Shown: positions 47,774 to 60,770, counted from the first letter of the stretch. The stretch: DNA of 64,000 bases from Gerris lacustris (GCA_951217055.1 OX578276.1:118490979-118554978), one strand, 5' to 3'. Notes: a model not told the origin generated them from the sequence alone. Numbers and translations: made by a program.

Positions 47774-50700
47774 TCAATCATCTTTGCTGTCATCACCATT
47801 ATGCTCAGGAGATCGCTCACCATTACGATCATCAATAGAACGGCTTCGTGATTTAGAGTTGCCTTTGCTTGAAGATCTTTCTCTGTTAACAAAATTATAC
47901 AATTATTTAAAATAAGAATAGGTAAAATGATGAGAAATCAGTAATTAAAAGGAACAACATGGTTTTAAGTTAGTAAGAAAATTAGCTTAAGGGATTAGAC
48001 ATTAACTATACATATAGTTGAATTAATGTTCTATTACTCACTCTGATCTTCTATCTTGACTCTTTGACTGAGACCTGGATTTTGATTTAGATCGCTTCTT
48101 GCTATCAGATTGGGAGCGAGACCTAGAAGCAGACTTGGTTCCGTCTCTGTTCTCTCGGGACCTAAACAAAAATGTAATAATGAACAATTAAAATTCATTG
48201 AATACACATTGCAAAAAATAATTTTCAAAAATTGTTTTTTCTTTGTATTAGACCAGAAATCCAGTAACTCTACAATTTTTAGAGGAACTGTAATAAAAAT
48301 CTAACTTTGATCTACGAGTGTACAAATATTCACATTGTATTCAGGAACAAAGTGAAGGAGTGAGCACTCGATAAATAAAAATTCTTTACCATTAGAGCAT
48401 AAGTAAATTCTATTTTTATTTCAAGAATGTCGTCTAGTTTAGGGTTATCTGAGAAGTGAATAATTAAATTCAAAGTTACCAAATTAATTTAGATTCCATA
48501 ATAATCAACAAAAAGAAATATTTTATTAACACAAAACTTCAGAAGGGTCTTCTTTTGCCCTGTGGTAGATAAAACACCAAGAAGTAAATTAAATTTGAGT
48601 GTCTCACGGCATTAAGCAAATAAAGCTGTTCAATCCCTTAGAGCTATTTTATTTTTTTTATGTCACAACAAAAAGGTAACATATTAAGGAACTTACTTGG
48701 ATCTAGATTTAGACTTAGAGTGAGATTTTGAGTCCCTTCCTTTAGATTTGGACTTAGACCTTGACTTAGATCTGGAGCTCCTCCTTGACCTGGACCTAGA
48801 CCTTGAACTCCTCCTAGACCTGCACATAAAAAAATATTGTTAATACTAAACATATTGAATTTTTAAAAAATGTCAAAGAAACTTTGTTTCTTTAGCTTTC
48901 CGTACTTATATAAAAAAGTACAGACTTTATACTAATATACTGTCAACCTATATGGGGCAATGTTAGACTGGAAACATAACTAGTAATTTATTGATATGTT
49001 AAGTCAAATAAACCGAGTGACACCATAATCCCCATGTCTTATACATACACATCTCCATCTAGGTGTTTACTCATCACTTATTTTGTTCTAAATGACAGTA
49101 TAAAGTTGAAGTTAAGATATATTATTTGAGGTACCTGGACCTCCTCCTGGAACGGGACCTTGACCTTGACCTGGAGCTTGAAGATCTGGAGCGCCTGGAC
49201 CTCTTTCTGTCTTCAACCAGCCGGATCCTTCTGCCATTGAGTTCTGTGTCATCAAGACGATCAAGAGCATTCTTCATGTCAGAGTATGATGCAAATTCCA
49301 CAACACTGCAAAAAGCCAAATATACCATTAACCACTCTCTTAACATTATTCATAAAGCATTAACAAACTTCATTGGTAATTATAAGTAAAAATATGAATG
49401 TAATAACCAAGATGTTAATAGGCACATAAGGGAGCAACCAAGAAAATATACAAAAATATTACAAGAAAAAAAACATTTTAAATGGTTTCCCTTTCTACAA
49501 TTTACTCTAAACCAAAAAAGGCAAATTTAATCATTCTTGTTATCAATATTAACAGTTTTAAGAAGATAACAACCCAACCCAAATCATAATATATTAAGAG
49601 AAGTTATTTATGTGGGGGGCTTTAGAAGCTTGGAAAAGAGAACGTGGGCTGTCTTATTAATTAAGTTAAGCAGCATCAGGCAAGGTCACCATTTAGGTGA
49701 AATCCTTAAGGTTTAATATACGGATCAGTCCCCCTCCTTTAGTAGAATTGAAATTAAACGAAGAACATTCTCTTTACTTAAATAAATTGATCAACATGAG
49801 CGCTCAAAATTTATAGGTTACATTTGTATTAGACCAGAAATTCAGTAACTCCACAATGGGAGGAGAAACTGCAATAAAAAATCTAAAATTTGCTTTACGA
49901 GTGATCAAATAATCACAGTGTATTCTGGAACAAAGTGAAGGAGTACACACTCGACACGTAAAGCTCAGTATAACTAAACGTATTTATTTACCACAGATAA
50001 TGCAGTTACACGCTTAGACTTCAAATCACACCATGATATTCACTATCTTATCATACTGATCAGTGGCGTAACTTACAACCCCGCAATGTGGGGGGGGCCT
50101 GAGTATTTTGAGGGCCCGGCGAGATGGTGGGCCCAAACTTTGCTAATTAACTTACGCTTATAAAAAAAAATTTGATTTTACTGACTTCTGTTCGATCAGC
50201 CTTAGGAAAAACACTGAGACAACCTGTTACAAACCAATTAATTTTTAGATTTCTGAGCGTTTCCTAAAACTATGTAAACCTCATTTATTGTATCATATAT
50301 GTAGTTGTTTTTACATTCATCGAAGTGATAGCTTAAGAGGTTAACACATTTTTCTGTGCTGAAATTTAATAAAAAGCTGTGTATTTTTAAAAATCTACTA
50401 AACACAATTCTGACTGAGTACTATTGAGTATTATTTGCATTATTGTATAAAGTTAACACGTGAAGTAAAAATGAGTCATGATAATCCGTTTTTGCAAAGA
50501 AAATTTTTGTTCATCGGACTCTAAACAAACCTCGCGCTCGTTTGTGCAGACTGGAAGTAAATCCAAATGTACGTGAGTATGTAGTTTCGATATTAATTTA
50601 TGAATGGTTATGACAATAATATGCCCTAATATATATGATATTATTTCAATTTAAATCAAATTTACGTCTCCCTTTGTTAATAATAATTATAATTTGATTT

Positions 50701-53700
50701 AAATTAAAATTTAAACTTTCCGTAGTATAAATACTACCTAAAACTTAAAAATGAGATATTATTTCATAAATCCAAATAAAAAAATTATATTCAAAAATCT
50801 TAACATACCACTCACCATTTTCAAACGATTTTTTTCTTCAATTCAAAAAATGGTGCGGGTGGGGGGGCCCAAAAAATAGTCGTGGGGGGCCCGATTAAAG
50901 AAAGTTACGCCACTGATACTTATTATGTTTACACATTAACATAAATAAAACATCCAGTAAAATTAAATTAGGTTTTAACTAGAGACTAAGAATCTCACAA
51001 AACATGATGATTTTAATAATTAACATTGTTTTTATATATTCCTTGAGGATAGATAACATTTGTTTAATTATTAAAGGGCTTCATATGTATTAGGAATAAA
51101 AAAAAGCAATATCCATATCAAGAATATTGTTATAATTATTCATAAAAAGCATTGATGTTTGAGTGTTTAAATGCAATCACATTGATAAGGCAATGTGAAC
51201 GAGTGCACACTCAAAAAATGACGAAATACAAATTTGAACATTGCTATTGCGTTGAAGAAATAAAACTTAAATGTCTGGGTTTAGATAAATTTTAAAAAAT
51301 TGACAAAAGGGTGGTGATAAGAATTAAAAAAAAAATTCAAAACTTCACTTGCATTTATGTTATATTATACAGTCATGGCTAATTAGATAATCTGGCAAGG
51401 CAATATTTAACTTAACTATTCGATACCTGAGTCCAAAAAGGAACAGAGTTTGTATGAACATTATTCAGGACAGATAAATCAAGAGAAAAAACCAATGCAA
51501 ATGGAGAATATGATCATTATCATATAAAAAAACTTACCCTTCATTGCGTCTATCCTTATGGGCATCAGCATAAGTAACTTCACCAGCTTGCCTCATGTAA
51601 TCTTTAAGATCCTAACAACATTAAGTAAAGTAAAATTAAAACACAAAAAATAACAAATATGAATCAAAATGATAAAACTATCATGATTCATTTAACGAAA
51701 CAATTTTTATAAATAATAATAGTAATTCATATATACAATTGATAAAGTTTCCAGAAGGCAAATACATTGTTAGAAGCAAACAAATTTTAAAAATAAAGAG
51801 TAATAATCTAAAAAAGTAAATGATGTGCCTAGTCTTAAGTGAATACATTGGCTCCTAATTATATAGTGTATCCAAAATGCAATTTAATTGAAGGATGAAA
51901 TAAATTTACAATGAGTAATATGGTAAATTGAGGTACTTTTATAGAAAAGGGCCCCCTTTTTGTTTTTTATACAAAAGAGTTTATATCCCTTAGTCTAACT
52001 ACCTATTAAGACAAAGGGATATTCAGTCCAATATGCTTTGGGACAAAGGAACATCACACATTTATATTAAAAAAAAGTGTATTAAGTTGTAAGAAAGTGT
52101 ATGAGATTAAAAAGAAAAGGGGGGCCCTTTTCTATAAAAGTGCCGTAAATTGATATAAAACACAAAATTATGTGCTAGCATTCTTACAAAATTAATGCAA
52201 ATGGAGAATATGATTTTCTTTCAATGGCATTGAACAATAATATCACAAGATCCTTAACTGTAATTTTCCCCAATATAATAGCGATTTAGTCATTATAGAG
52301 GTGTAGCAGTTTAATAACCAAACACTTCACACAGAATGATTACAACACTTGTCTGGTTTCAGCTGTTCTAATGCGCCCTTTTCAAATTATCTGAAGGATA
52401 TATTAGAAAAGCCAAAACCGTTCAATTGTTAGAATACAATAATTCTGTGTAAAAACATAGTTTGGTCATTGAACTACTATACTTCTATAATAATGTTTCA
52501 GTTACCAGTTTTTAAATTACAGGTATCGATTGGCATTGCAATAGAGGAAAAAATACAACAATTATTAATGTACTTATTTAGATTTCTATAGCAATATCTG
52601 GACATATTGACATGATGTCTCTGTATATGGAAAATAATAAAAATTAAAAGCTAACATTACTAAAAAAATTATTATCCACTTTTGGAATTCAGATGTAAAA
52701 ACAAGTTCCTTCATTACTGATATAAAATTAAATCGGGTTTACATTTTGAACACTGACTCTCAAATAATAAGTCAGCTTAAACACGCCCACAACTAGAATT
52801 ATCTTTAGGAATACAGTAGAGTCCCGCTAATCCGAACTAATTGGGACCGAACCCAGTTTGGATTAGCGAAAATTCGGATTAGGCGGATTTTTGTAAATTA
52901 ATGTCATATATTGACTTTAGGAGGCAATAATATCCAAATTTAAAAATAACGATTTCTAGAAAACCTTCTAGAAATCTAATTTATCTTACGATAAATTAGA
53001 CGAAGTGCTTTTCCTATGGTTTTCTTAAGAAAATCATAGGAAAGGAAAGGACTGAAAGGAATCCCTATCACTGGCCCTCTAATCCAAGAAAAATCCGCCT
53101 AATTCTGTTCGGATTAGCGGGACTCTACTGTACTTATAGTAGTGAGGTTAACTTTAAAAAATATGTGTTGGGTAGTGGGAGTGATGGTTGTTATGATATA
53201 TATAACAAAATAAGCAGCAAAAGTAAGGATTTTTTTCTCCAGATTTAGTGTAGGGAATTCAGATGAGAAATATAACCATCTTACATTTGGATTGCATTAC
53301 TGTTAGTTTAAGCGGAATAAAAACAATTGTTTTAAATAGGTGATATTACAATAATTCTTTTAGTCGTGCAAATAAAGTAATCAGGTTAGATAACACCTGT
53401 GATTATTTCTCTCCCTTGCATTAAAATTGAAAAGAATGAAACTTACTTGTGAATACAATTTTTTTTTAAAAAGTGAAAACAATAAAATATTATATAAAAT
53501 AATAAACAAGAAAATGTATGCAACACAATTGAAACATCATTTTTATACATCATTTTTTGTGTGGGTCGATTTAGTATTAGATAAAAAACACTAGATTCTC
53601 TCGAGAGCATATCCATACCTAAAAACATCATTAAAAAGATACTTTCATTGCTTTTAAAAATGTTTATGTATTATATTTTTTTAATTAAATTTTTGTCATG

Positions 53701-56700
53701 AAGAATGAATGATAAATTCATTAGTCTTCATTTTAGATAGATTGATCTGGTTTCATCACTGATTGAGTATATTTTTGAGTATCTAAATGATTTTTAAAGT
53801 TATGAATATGCCCAGAAGAGGGGGAAAATATAGTCATTTTAAGAAACTAGATAATTTGATTAAATTCTTTAAAAAATAAATTTTTAATCGACCTACATAA
53901 AAAGAAGATAAATTATAATAGGGGCAAAAGGAACAACACATATCATTAATACAAATAATGAACAGAAAGTGTTCTAAATAGAATACATTAATTTAAATAC
54001 TTCAATTCACTTCACAACTTAAATCTACACTAACAAAATATATTCTCCAAGTATGATAAACAGAAAAAAAATGACAATATTTAAATAAATTACATAATTA
54101 ATTCTATAGGTAAAGTCTTTTCTTAAAGAGAGAATAGTATTAATCTAAATTTTAATTGATACAATAAATTTACATTTAGGCTTGTAAGTACAATTAAGAT
54201 GCCGATAATTACACTTTTAATGCTGTCGTCAAAAACAGTTTTCAAATAAAGAAGTTCCAACATGCAGGGCTGGCTGTGGAGATCCTCTTCAGTCTTTAGT
54301 TTCAACATTGCCTTCAGAATGATCAAGACTTGATGAGGTTAAAATTAAGGTTTCCACTAGATTAAGGGCCAACACAAGCTCTTCCCACGCCCTTTCATAT
54401 TTATAGGAAACTACCATGTTGTCAATCCAGATAAAATAATTTCCACAGCCATCTTCTTAAGTAAAAAATAAATGGTGTTACACCTGTATGCGCTAGATAA
54501 AATTAGGAAGCCAAAACTCTAATCTAAGATTCATTTAATCCTTCATTAGTTTTTAATTTATAATTGTGTTTTATAACTGTAGTTATTAAACATTAAGCTC
54601 AAAAATTATTTGACCATAAAAATTTAATAAATTAAGTATATTCATTTGTATACTTAACGCCATCTTACTTTTATGTAATGGCACACTCACAGAAAATCAA
54701 GAAGACACCAACGACAAAATGCAAGGCCAGACTGCAGCAAAGTCACCATCACTGAATAAAATATACCTAATTGAATTAGGTAGGAACACAGAAAAGAAGA
54801 TAAGGGAGAATCCAAAGACAAGCCAATCCTTTCCGAGATCAGTTCAAACCTAAGAGAGCAACCTGAAATGAATCGATCCCAAAGACAATCACAGTTTTCT
54901 GCTATTAGTCTCATCGCATTAATGCAGTGAACCCATGTTGTTGCTGAAGAATAAAATAAATAAAAATAAAAAAATAGAAAGAGACCTAACAATTCTGTAA
55001 GTAAGTACACATTACATAAAAGTAGAAAAATTGTTATTGGGCTTAAGAGTTTTAAATTGCATTTTGGTTACACAATTAACAGGTGTATCACACAACTATT
55101 TTATAAAGAACCAAGTTTTGGAGCAATTAGGTCTTTATGTTAGTTACCTTCGATGCGTGTAACAAGGGACCCATGGGAGCGGTGTCCAAGAGACCTTTAC
55201 AGGTGACCAGGCCAAGAGAACCCCGTCATAGGAAGCCGAAATCGCAAGGCCAGACACCAACGTACCAGTACCGGTACCAAAGACACGTGAAGGTTTACCA
55301 AAACCAGGGAACAGTCAAGGACACCGCTGTGAGTGTGTGTGTTCAGTCATATAGGACACCATCTGAGCAACAAGGGGTTCAGGTTCATTAAGACCATGGA
55401 ACATCACAAGGGCCTTCGTCCCGTCCTTCCCTTCAGATTCATCAAATAGAGCCACATTCAAGGTTGGGTTTCCGCTTCTCACCTCCTACCTCCTAGAGAA
55501 GCCAAGCCTTCCCATCATCATCATCATGTTCCTTCAGGCCTCAATACACTACAAGCGTTTGGCCATTCTTTAAACAAAACATATTGGCATTTGGTTATAA
55601 TGACTTCTTTGGCTTTACAAACAATTTTATATATTTAAAAAATGATTTAATTTAATAATTTAGTCTTTGGTTTAAAGAGAGAGTTAAACTATCCAGTAGG
55701 TATAGACTTTAATAATGATGAAAGCAATGATAGGTATGAGTCAAAAGACATAAATAAAAGTGATATGCAAGAGAATAGGAGTTAATATATCTCAGCTATA
55801 TCTTCTTCTCCAAGAATACTTTCTGCGGTATTTCAATGTCAAATAATCTTTACATTTAAGATTATCTCCAGCTCGGTAGAAGCTATCCACAGCCAGGGTT
55901 TTCAATCCTATTACAGAAGCCAATCCTGAATGAAGAAGAGTCCATATTCCAATATATTCATCCAATGACTCCAATCTTCTTGGTATCCATACAGCATCAC
56001 AAATAAGAATCTTCAGTCCTCTTCCTTCTCTTCTAAATCTTACATATCACTTTTATTTAAATAATATCAACTCATAGCCACCAAGGAAAGTTTTTACATC
56101 TACATTATTTAATCAATTCTTTTTTCTCACAAGGTGGAAAGAAAAAAACTCTAAAAAAAAAGATATTATCAGAAGACAAAAATATTTTTAAAATAAAAAA
56201 TGTATGATTTATACCTGCCAGCTGACTCTGCTAGATAAATTTTCGACGATGAGTCTATAGTCAGTCCTAGTAGGGGGTCCATACCTGCGGGCCATAAAGT
56301 AGGAAAAGGCACATCAGAAGAAAAAGTTCTGTTTTACAAAAAGCAATTGCAATTGCTTAATACTAAGAGCAGATAATAATCGGAAGCATAAAATAATATT
56401 TTCAACACTTTACGCCTGAGTACAAAAAAATCAAGGCAATATTATTATATTACACTGCCTTAACTCAGAATATCAAAGGAAAATAAAAAATCTATTATCA
56501 CACAAAAAGGCAGAAAAAAATACTATACTTGAGAAATCTTATTGTCAAGTTTTTCTTTATCTTCATTATAATATCTATACTTCCGATTTATATCTAAAAC
56601 TTACAATCTACTTAAGGCTCATGACTTAGTTTAAGAAAATGGGAAAAAGGAAATAAAAAAATAAGGGATTCAGGAATACACAACATAATTGAGGTATTAA

Positions 56701-59176
56701 GGATAACAACACCAATCCAAATGTTTAGGTATAGTGAACATAGAAGACATACTTAAAATATAATTGCTGTTTAAAACATAACTTTCTGCTATTTTATAAA
56801 AAGTATGCAGGTTAGTTTTTGCATCACTAAAGCATTAATTGCTTTTTGAAATGTAAGGGATACTAGTATCCTTTCATCTAACTAGACTATTGTATTGATA
56901 ATGTTATAAAACACTGGAACAGTTTTCACATTTACAGAAAGTGGTGCTAGAGACAACACACAAAACATAAAAACACAATATACCTTTGTTCAAAGTAGGG
57001 GATGATTATAAAAATTAGGGAAAGCTAGAGAAAACAAGACTGTTTCCATTAAAATAATAAGCTAGGAAAAGGATTGCAAAGAAATAATTATTACACCTAA
57101 TTCCATCCATCAAAAAAATTAATTTAATAGAAACATTATACTAAATAAATTTCTTGAATTAATGTAATAAGCGAAAAATACTATTTCATTAAACTTATTT
57201 TTCTTTTCTAATTGCTTTGTAAAATGACTTACACATACAAAAATGTATTATAACTACTGATTTTTATTAATTCATGCATTAAACCATTCATTTAAAAATA
57301 ATAATTAAATTTTAGTGGTATATGTGAAAACTGGATTAAAGAGAAAATTGTTATTAGAAATAATACAAAACTAGGTTTCAAAAATAATAAAGCTGAGATA
57401 ATTCTGCCATCATATTCCTTATGATTTTCAAAATAACAAGGTATCTTAATTGGTGTAGATAGTTAATTTATCGATCAATGCTTCAGAGAAAGGATTGTTC
57501 ATAAAAATTTACCAACATTAATTTTCGAGTGTTGTTCAAAAAAGACAATTTATTAATCAAACTGTCTTCAGAGTGCAACTCGGAGTAAAAAGAAAATATA
57601 TATATAATAAATGACCTTTTATCATAAAAGGTAATTTTTATCAATAAACTAAATAGATAGCAGCATTTTTGGAACTAGAGCTAGATTCGCTGAAATATTA
57701 CATATTTGAAAAAAAAAATTAAATTAAAATTAGCAAAGATAGCTAAATTTTGGGAAAAAAATCTCTGTACCCAATGCAACAATTCAATAAATTATTTATA
57801 AAAAATAATTCATTCTTAAAAGAGGATAATCTGAATGCATACAAAATGAAATATTTTTAGTTTTAACCAAATTAACATTGAAAGCATTATCAAAATTAGG
57901 AAGATTCCAGATATAGTTCAACACAGTTGACAAAAAATGTGGTTGGTCTACTTTAACCACTTTGAGATTTTGAGTCATATCTCTAATGAAAGCATGTTCC
58001 CTAATAAATGTTACCACCACTCTTTGTAAAATGAGATTTAAACAAATACATATTTTAAAAAAGTAATATTATTTAAATGACATTACAGGAATAGAAGGAA
58101 ATATAATAGGAATGGAAATACAGGGATATGTACCATCAAAGTGATTTGGTAGAATTGTTCAATTTTTTTTTTTTTTTTTTTTTAATAAATAATTCTCAAA
58201 TTAGTTCCACAATTGGATCATTATTAAATGTTCAGAGTAATAAATAAAATCATTTAATAAATGGCAAATTATGTTCATATAAACCACCCGGTTGTTGTAA
58301 GTAATGATCGATAGAAGTCAATAATCCAAATCAATTTGCTAAGTACTACAATTATTAGTGTTTGCTATAGTATCAGGAATAAGTCATAATTAATTTGTTA
58401 AATGAAAGCAGAAATAAAATTGATCGATGATCAAATAAAGTACTTTTATTATGTAAATTACTTATTAGCTTATCAATGTAGTTATAACAGTATGCATAGC
58501 GTTATCGCTTTATGCAAAGGAAACGTTTTAATACTGTGCATGACTTTCCTTAGAAACAAGCAAATGGATACTATAACAAACACTTAAGTTCATGGCCTTA
58601 GCTACACCTAGTTAATAACTATCTTGTACCATCCACCAGATCTGCTACTAATTGGCGGGGGCCGCCTAGGAGGTCCATAATCCCGACCCCCACCTCCTCC
58701 TCTTCTCATGTTGCCCCGGGCATGCTCCACGATGATTCTACTAACACAATACAAATACAATTAAAATTCATCAATTAAAAAAATTGTACAAACTAAAATA
58801 TCATGGTTGGTATAAATCGTAAGATTTAACTACAAAAGAAAATTACAAAATACCAACCTCTCGCCAAGCAGCTCTTTGCCATTGAGTTCATAAACAGCAT
58901 CATCTGCATCACGGTAGTCATCGAACTCCTAAAATGGAAAAAAAAACCCACTTTAAAACAAGCTCAAGAAAACATGACAAAAGAAGCCAAGACCATAAAA
59001 TCGAAGGCCATAAATACTCATAAGAAAAAGAATTGATTATGAATACTCACAATAAAACCATAACCATTTTTAAGAAGGATGTCTCTAGTACGACCGTAAC
59101 CTTTGAAGAACCTCTCCAGGTCACGCTCTCTAGTACCATAAGGCAGGCCACCAACATACACACGTGCTCCTACCAT
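47774..59176 (-). CDS. B52: SR splicing factor, B52/SRSF4-5-6 type, 9 coding exons, 323 aa
   Basis: Nuclear RNA-binding protein that promotes exon recognition in pre-mRNA splicing. Exons: 59051-59176, 58858-58928, 58630-58737, 56215-56284, 51538-51611, 49135-49305, 48697-48819, 48042-48161, 47774-47882. All junctions are GT/AG and the sum is 972 bp, in frame to TGA. RRM1: [20 protein letters not shown] and [18 protein letters not shown]. Gly-rich hinge: [20 protein letters not shown]2: [20 protein letters not shown], holding the SWQDLKD heptapeptide of two-RRM SR proteins, then [22 protein letters not shown] domain from about residue 190 to the end ([26 protein letters not shown]). Insect homologues are called B52/SRp55. 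Exon 3 could read on into its intron to a stop (WYKIVIN). A candidate poison exon is listed separately. Confidence 0.94.
48247..49968. repeat. Direct repeat family confined to B52 introns
   Basis: 48,247-48,390 and 49,828-49,968 share gtattagaccagaaatccag, gtaactctacaat, tacgagtg.acaaat, and gaacaaagtgaaggagt followed by a cactcga phrase. A shorter relative lies at about 51,165-51,240 (aatgtgaacgagtgcacact). Each is in a different intron between RS- or RRM2-coding exons. No coding content. Boundaries are approximate, and B52 exons lie between the copies. Confidence 0.7.
50061..50915. mobile_element. hAT-like non-autonomous element in a B52 intron
   Basis: The ends CAGTGGCGTAACTT and AAGTTACGCCACTG are exact inverted repeats. 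Flanks ATACTGAT (50,053-50,060) and ATACTTAT (50,916-50,923) are an 8-bp target duplication with one mismatch. GC-rich subterminal blocks with ggggggcc occur at both ends, as in the MITE at 19,976. No transposase is recognised in the 855 bp. Confidence 0.88.
51932..52144. mobile_element. MITE with 9-bp target duplication (Mutator-like)
   Basis: The left end ggtacttttatagaaaaggg and the right end cccttttctataaaagtgcc are inverted repeats of about 30 bp. GTAAATTGA stands directly on both sides (51,923-51,931 and 52,145-52,153). A 9-bp duplication is characteristic of Mutator-like elements. It is placed in the B52 intron between exons 4 and 5. Confidence 0.8.
52814..53130. mobile_element. pogo/Tigger-type MITE with TA target
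   Basis: The left end CAGTAGAGTCCCGCTAATCC and the right end GGATTAGCGGGACTCTACTG are inverted repeats (24 bp in total), flanked by TA. The phrase GTCCCGCTAATCCGAAC is a classic of Tigger/pogo elements (Tc1/mariner superfamily). 317 bp, non-coding, in the same B52 intron. Confidence 0.92.
55148..55362 (-). other. Candidate poison (premature-stop) cassette exon of the B52 gene
   Basis: An island of normal GC content in a very AT-rich intron between exon 4 (ending SWQ) and exon 5 (starting DLKD). On the minus strand the acceptor cccttgttgctcag precedes 55,362 and the donor GAAG|GTAACT follows 55,148. Inclusion after SWQ gives [15 protein letters not shown] and then TGA; the length of 215 bp also shifts the frame. 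An alternative acceptor (actcacag) lies inside. Purine-rich sequence just upstream (ggaggtaggaggtgagaagc) could be an enhancer. SR genes commonly control their own level through such exons; that use here is inference. The opposite-strand ORF is a shadow. Confidence 0.5.
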
Positions 59177-59198
59177 CTTATAAAGATTTCAATAATCT
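59177..59198 (-). other. B52 5' UTR remainder of the first coding exon
   Basis: Minus-strand ttttcag precedes attattgaaatctttataag and the ATG at 59,176, so the first coding exon has about 22 nt of 5' UTR after a 3' splice site. Confidence 0.6.
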
Positions 59199-59473
59199 GA
59201 AAAATAGTAAAAGATCAAACTAATTAAAAAAAATTATATAGTTTTTTTTTTATTTACATTATCGTCTTATCACAGACACGAATTATCGTCTTATTTAACA
59301 GCGTTCAAAATACCTTTATTTAAAACAAAAAGATCAATAATACTTCTTACTACACCTCATTTGCCATATATATATATTTTTTCATATTAATAATAATAAC
59401 ACAAATGATAATAAATATTTACAATATTTTGTAACGTGCCACGTAAGCTATTTTGTCAGGATATTTAAGTTTA

Positions 59474-59755
59474 CCTTTTTACATTAGAAAAACGATTTCC
59501 TAGTAGCATCTCAATAAATGTTTTTTTTTTATTATTATTATTGTTATTAAATAGGTAAAGTATCACTTTATAGGGAAAATAGAGGAAGGTTATGGTTAGG
59601 CTAGGTAAAAAATTACTAAACTTAACTTTAACTAGCCATAACCTTCCATTATTTTCCCTATAAAGTGACACTACGTGTTATTATTTTTTAATAACTAGAG
59701 ACTTCGAACAAGATGCTACAACCATTGCAACAATTGCTTTTCTGATGTAAAAAGG
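59474..59755. mobile_element. Inverted-repeat element, family 'CCTTTTTACAT', copy B
   Basis: The left end cctttttacattagaaaaac and the right end gcttttctgatgtaaaaagg are inverted. A central hairpin (actttatagggaaaatagag ... ttattttccctataaagt) matches the layout of copy A at 3,093-3,364. It lies in the 5' UTR intron of B52. Confidence 0.8.
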
Positions 59756-59909
59756 AACAGTTATAGACTGCCGTGTTAAAGACCATGAAATATAGAAGAA
59801 AATTTAATATATCAAAAGATTATACTTCTATTGTGTTGAAAGTGTAACAACGATACTCTAAAGCTGTTCAAATAAGACCACGGCTGAAGTGAATTGTACA
59901 GCACTATTG

Positions 59910-60279
59910 AAACCTTAATTTTGTACTTCGATTTGGACCTCTACCTGGTCTATATGCAGCAGGGTGGTTTTCCTTCAGAAAATAAGCAGAGTACCTCAAA
60001 GCGGCCGTTGAAATTTCTGGGGCAAAGAAATTAATTTTGCTCTTCGATTCTGTAAACAGCACCGTACAATTCACTTTTACCCAAAAACGAAAGTAAATCG
60101 GCCATTATAAATAGTTGGGAATCAAGTGCATAAATATTTGTCAAAGCCTCTTCACAACGTTCTTGACATCTGGTTCTTATATAAACAAATATATCAATAA
60201 GAAGGGCAACCAGGTCATAATTTAATATTTTTAACCACTTAGTGTAATAGCAGAGATCAATTATCTGACTTCCGATCAA
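59910..60279 (-). pseudogene. Protein-like fragment with a frameshift, family unrecognised
   Basis: Minus strand reads LVALLIDIFVYIRTRCQERC and, after more open sequence, FIMADLLSFLGKSELYGAVY then RIEEQN and a stop. One frame over it continues at once as FFAPEISTAALRYSAYFLKE and ENHPAAYRPGRGPNRSTKLR before a stop. Composition and continuity look like decayed coding sequence rather than chance. It may be a processed pseudogene or a domesticated-element remnant in the B52 5' UTR intron. I do not recognise the family. Confidence 0.35.
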
Positions 60280-60668
60280 TATAGTTGGTCAAATAATAAA
60301 GGAGGGACGCGAAGATGACATTCGCTTGTTTGAGGTTAGAATTTTCAGGCGACCTCTGGTGTTAATGAAAAATAAAAATCAATACTTGAAACTTAATGCT
60401 GGGTAAAATAATGTTTAAAGAAGGAAATATATTACAATTAAGTTTTATTGTGAAGAACACATTAACTTTAGGGTGAACATTTAACAAAAGGGCGAAAATT
60501 GTTAAAGCCTTCGAGACAACGTGGAACCGCCTCTTGAGAATAGTGGTACACTTCAAAGCGTCCTCGTATAAGATGCTTGTAGATTTTAATTATAATACAA
60601 AAACAATATTAAACTTATCATTAACAATAAAATTACTTAAGATTAAATATGAGAGACAAAATATTTAC

Positions 60669-60770
60669 CTTTAATATATAAATTAGCAGACAACCTCTGG
60701 GTGATCAGGAACAAGAACAATCGCAGAGCAGAGAGAGTAGGGAAGGGAAACGAAACAGCTATCGATTTTT
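60669..60770 (-). other. Probable non-coding first exon of the B52 gene
   Basis: Minus strand ends AAAG|GTAAATATTTTG, a good donor, preceded by a pyrimidine-rich, less AT-rich stretch (cccttccctactctctctgc) suited to a 5' UTR. The transcription start is placed near 60,770 only by the change in composition. It would be spliced to 59,198. Confidence 0.5.

Noticed and set aside
55137..55391. 84-codon ORF on the plus strand
   Set aside because: Opposite strand of the candidate poison exon; no domain and no splice context on the plus strand.
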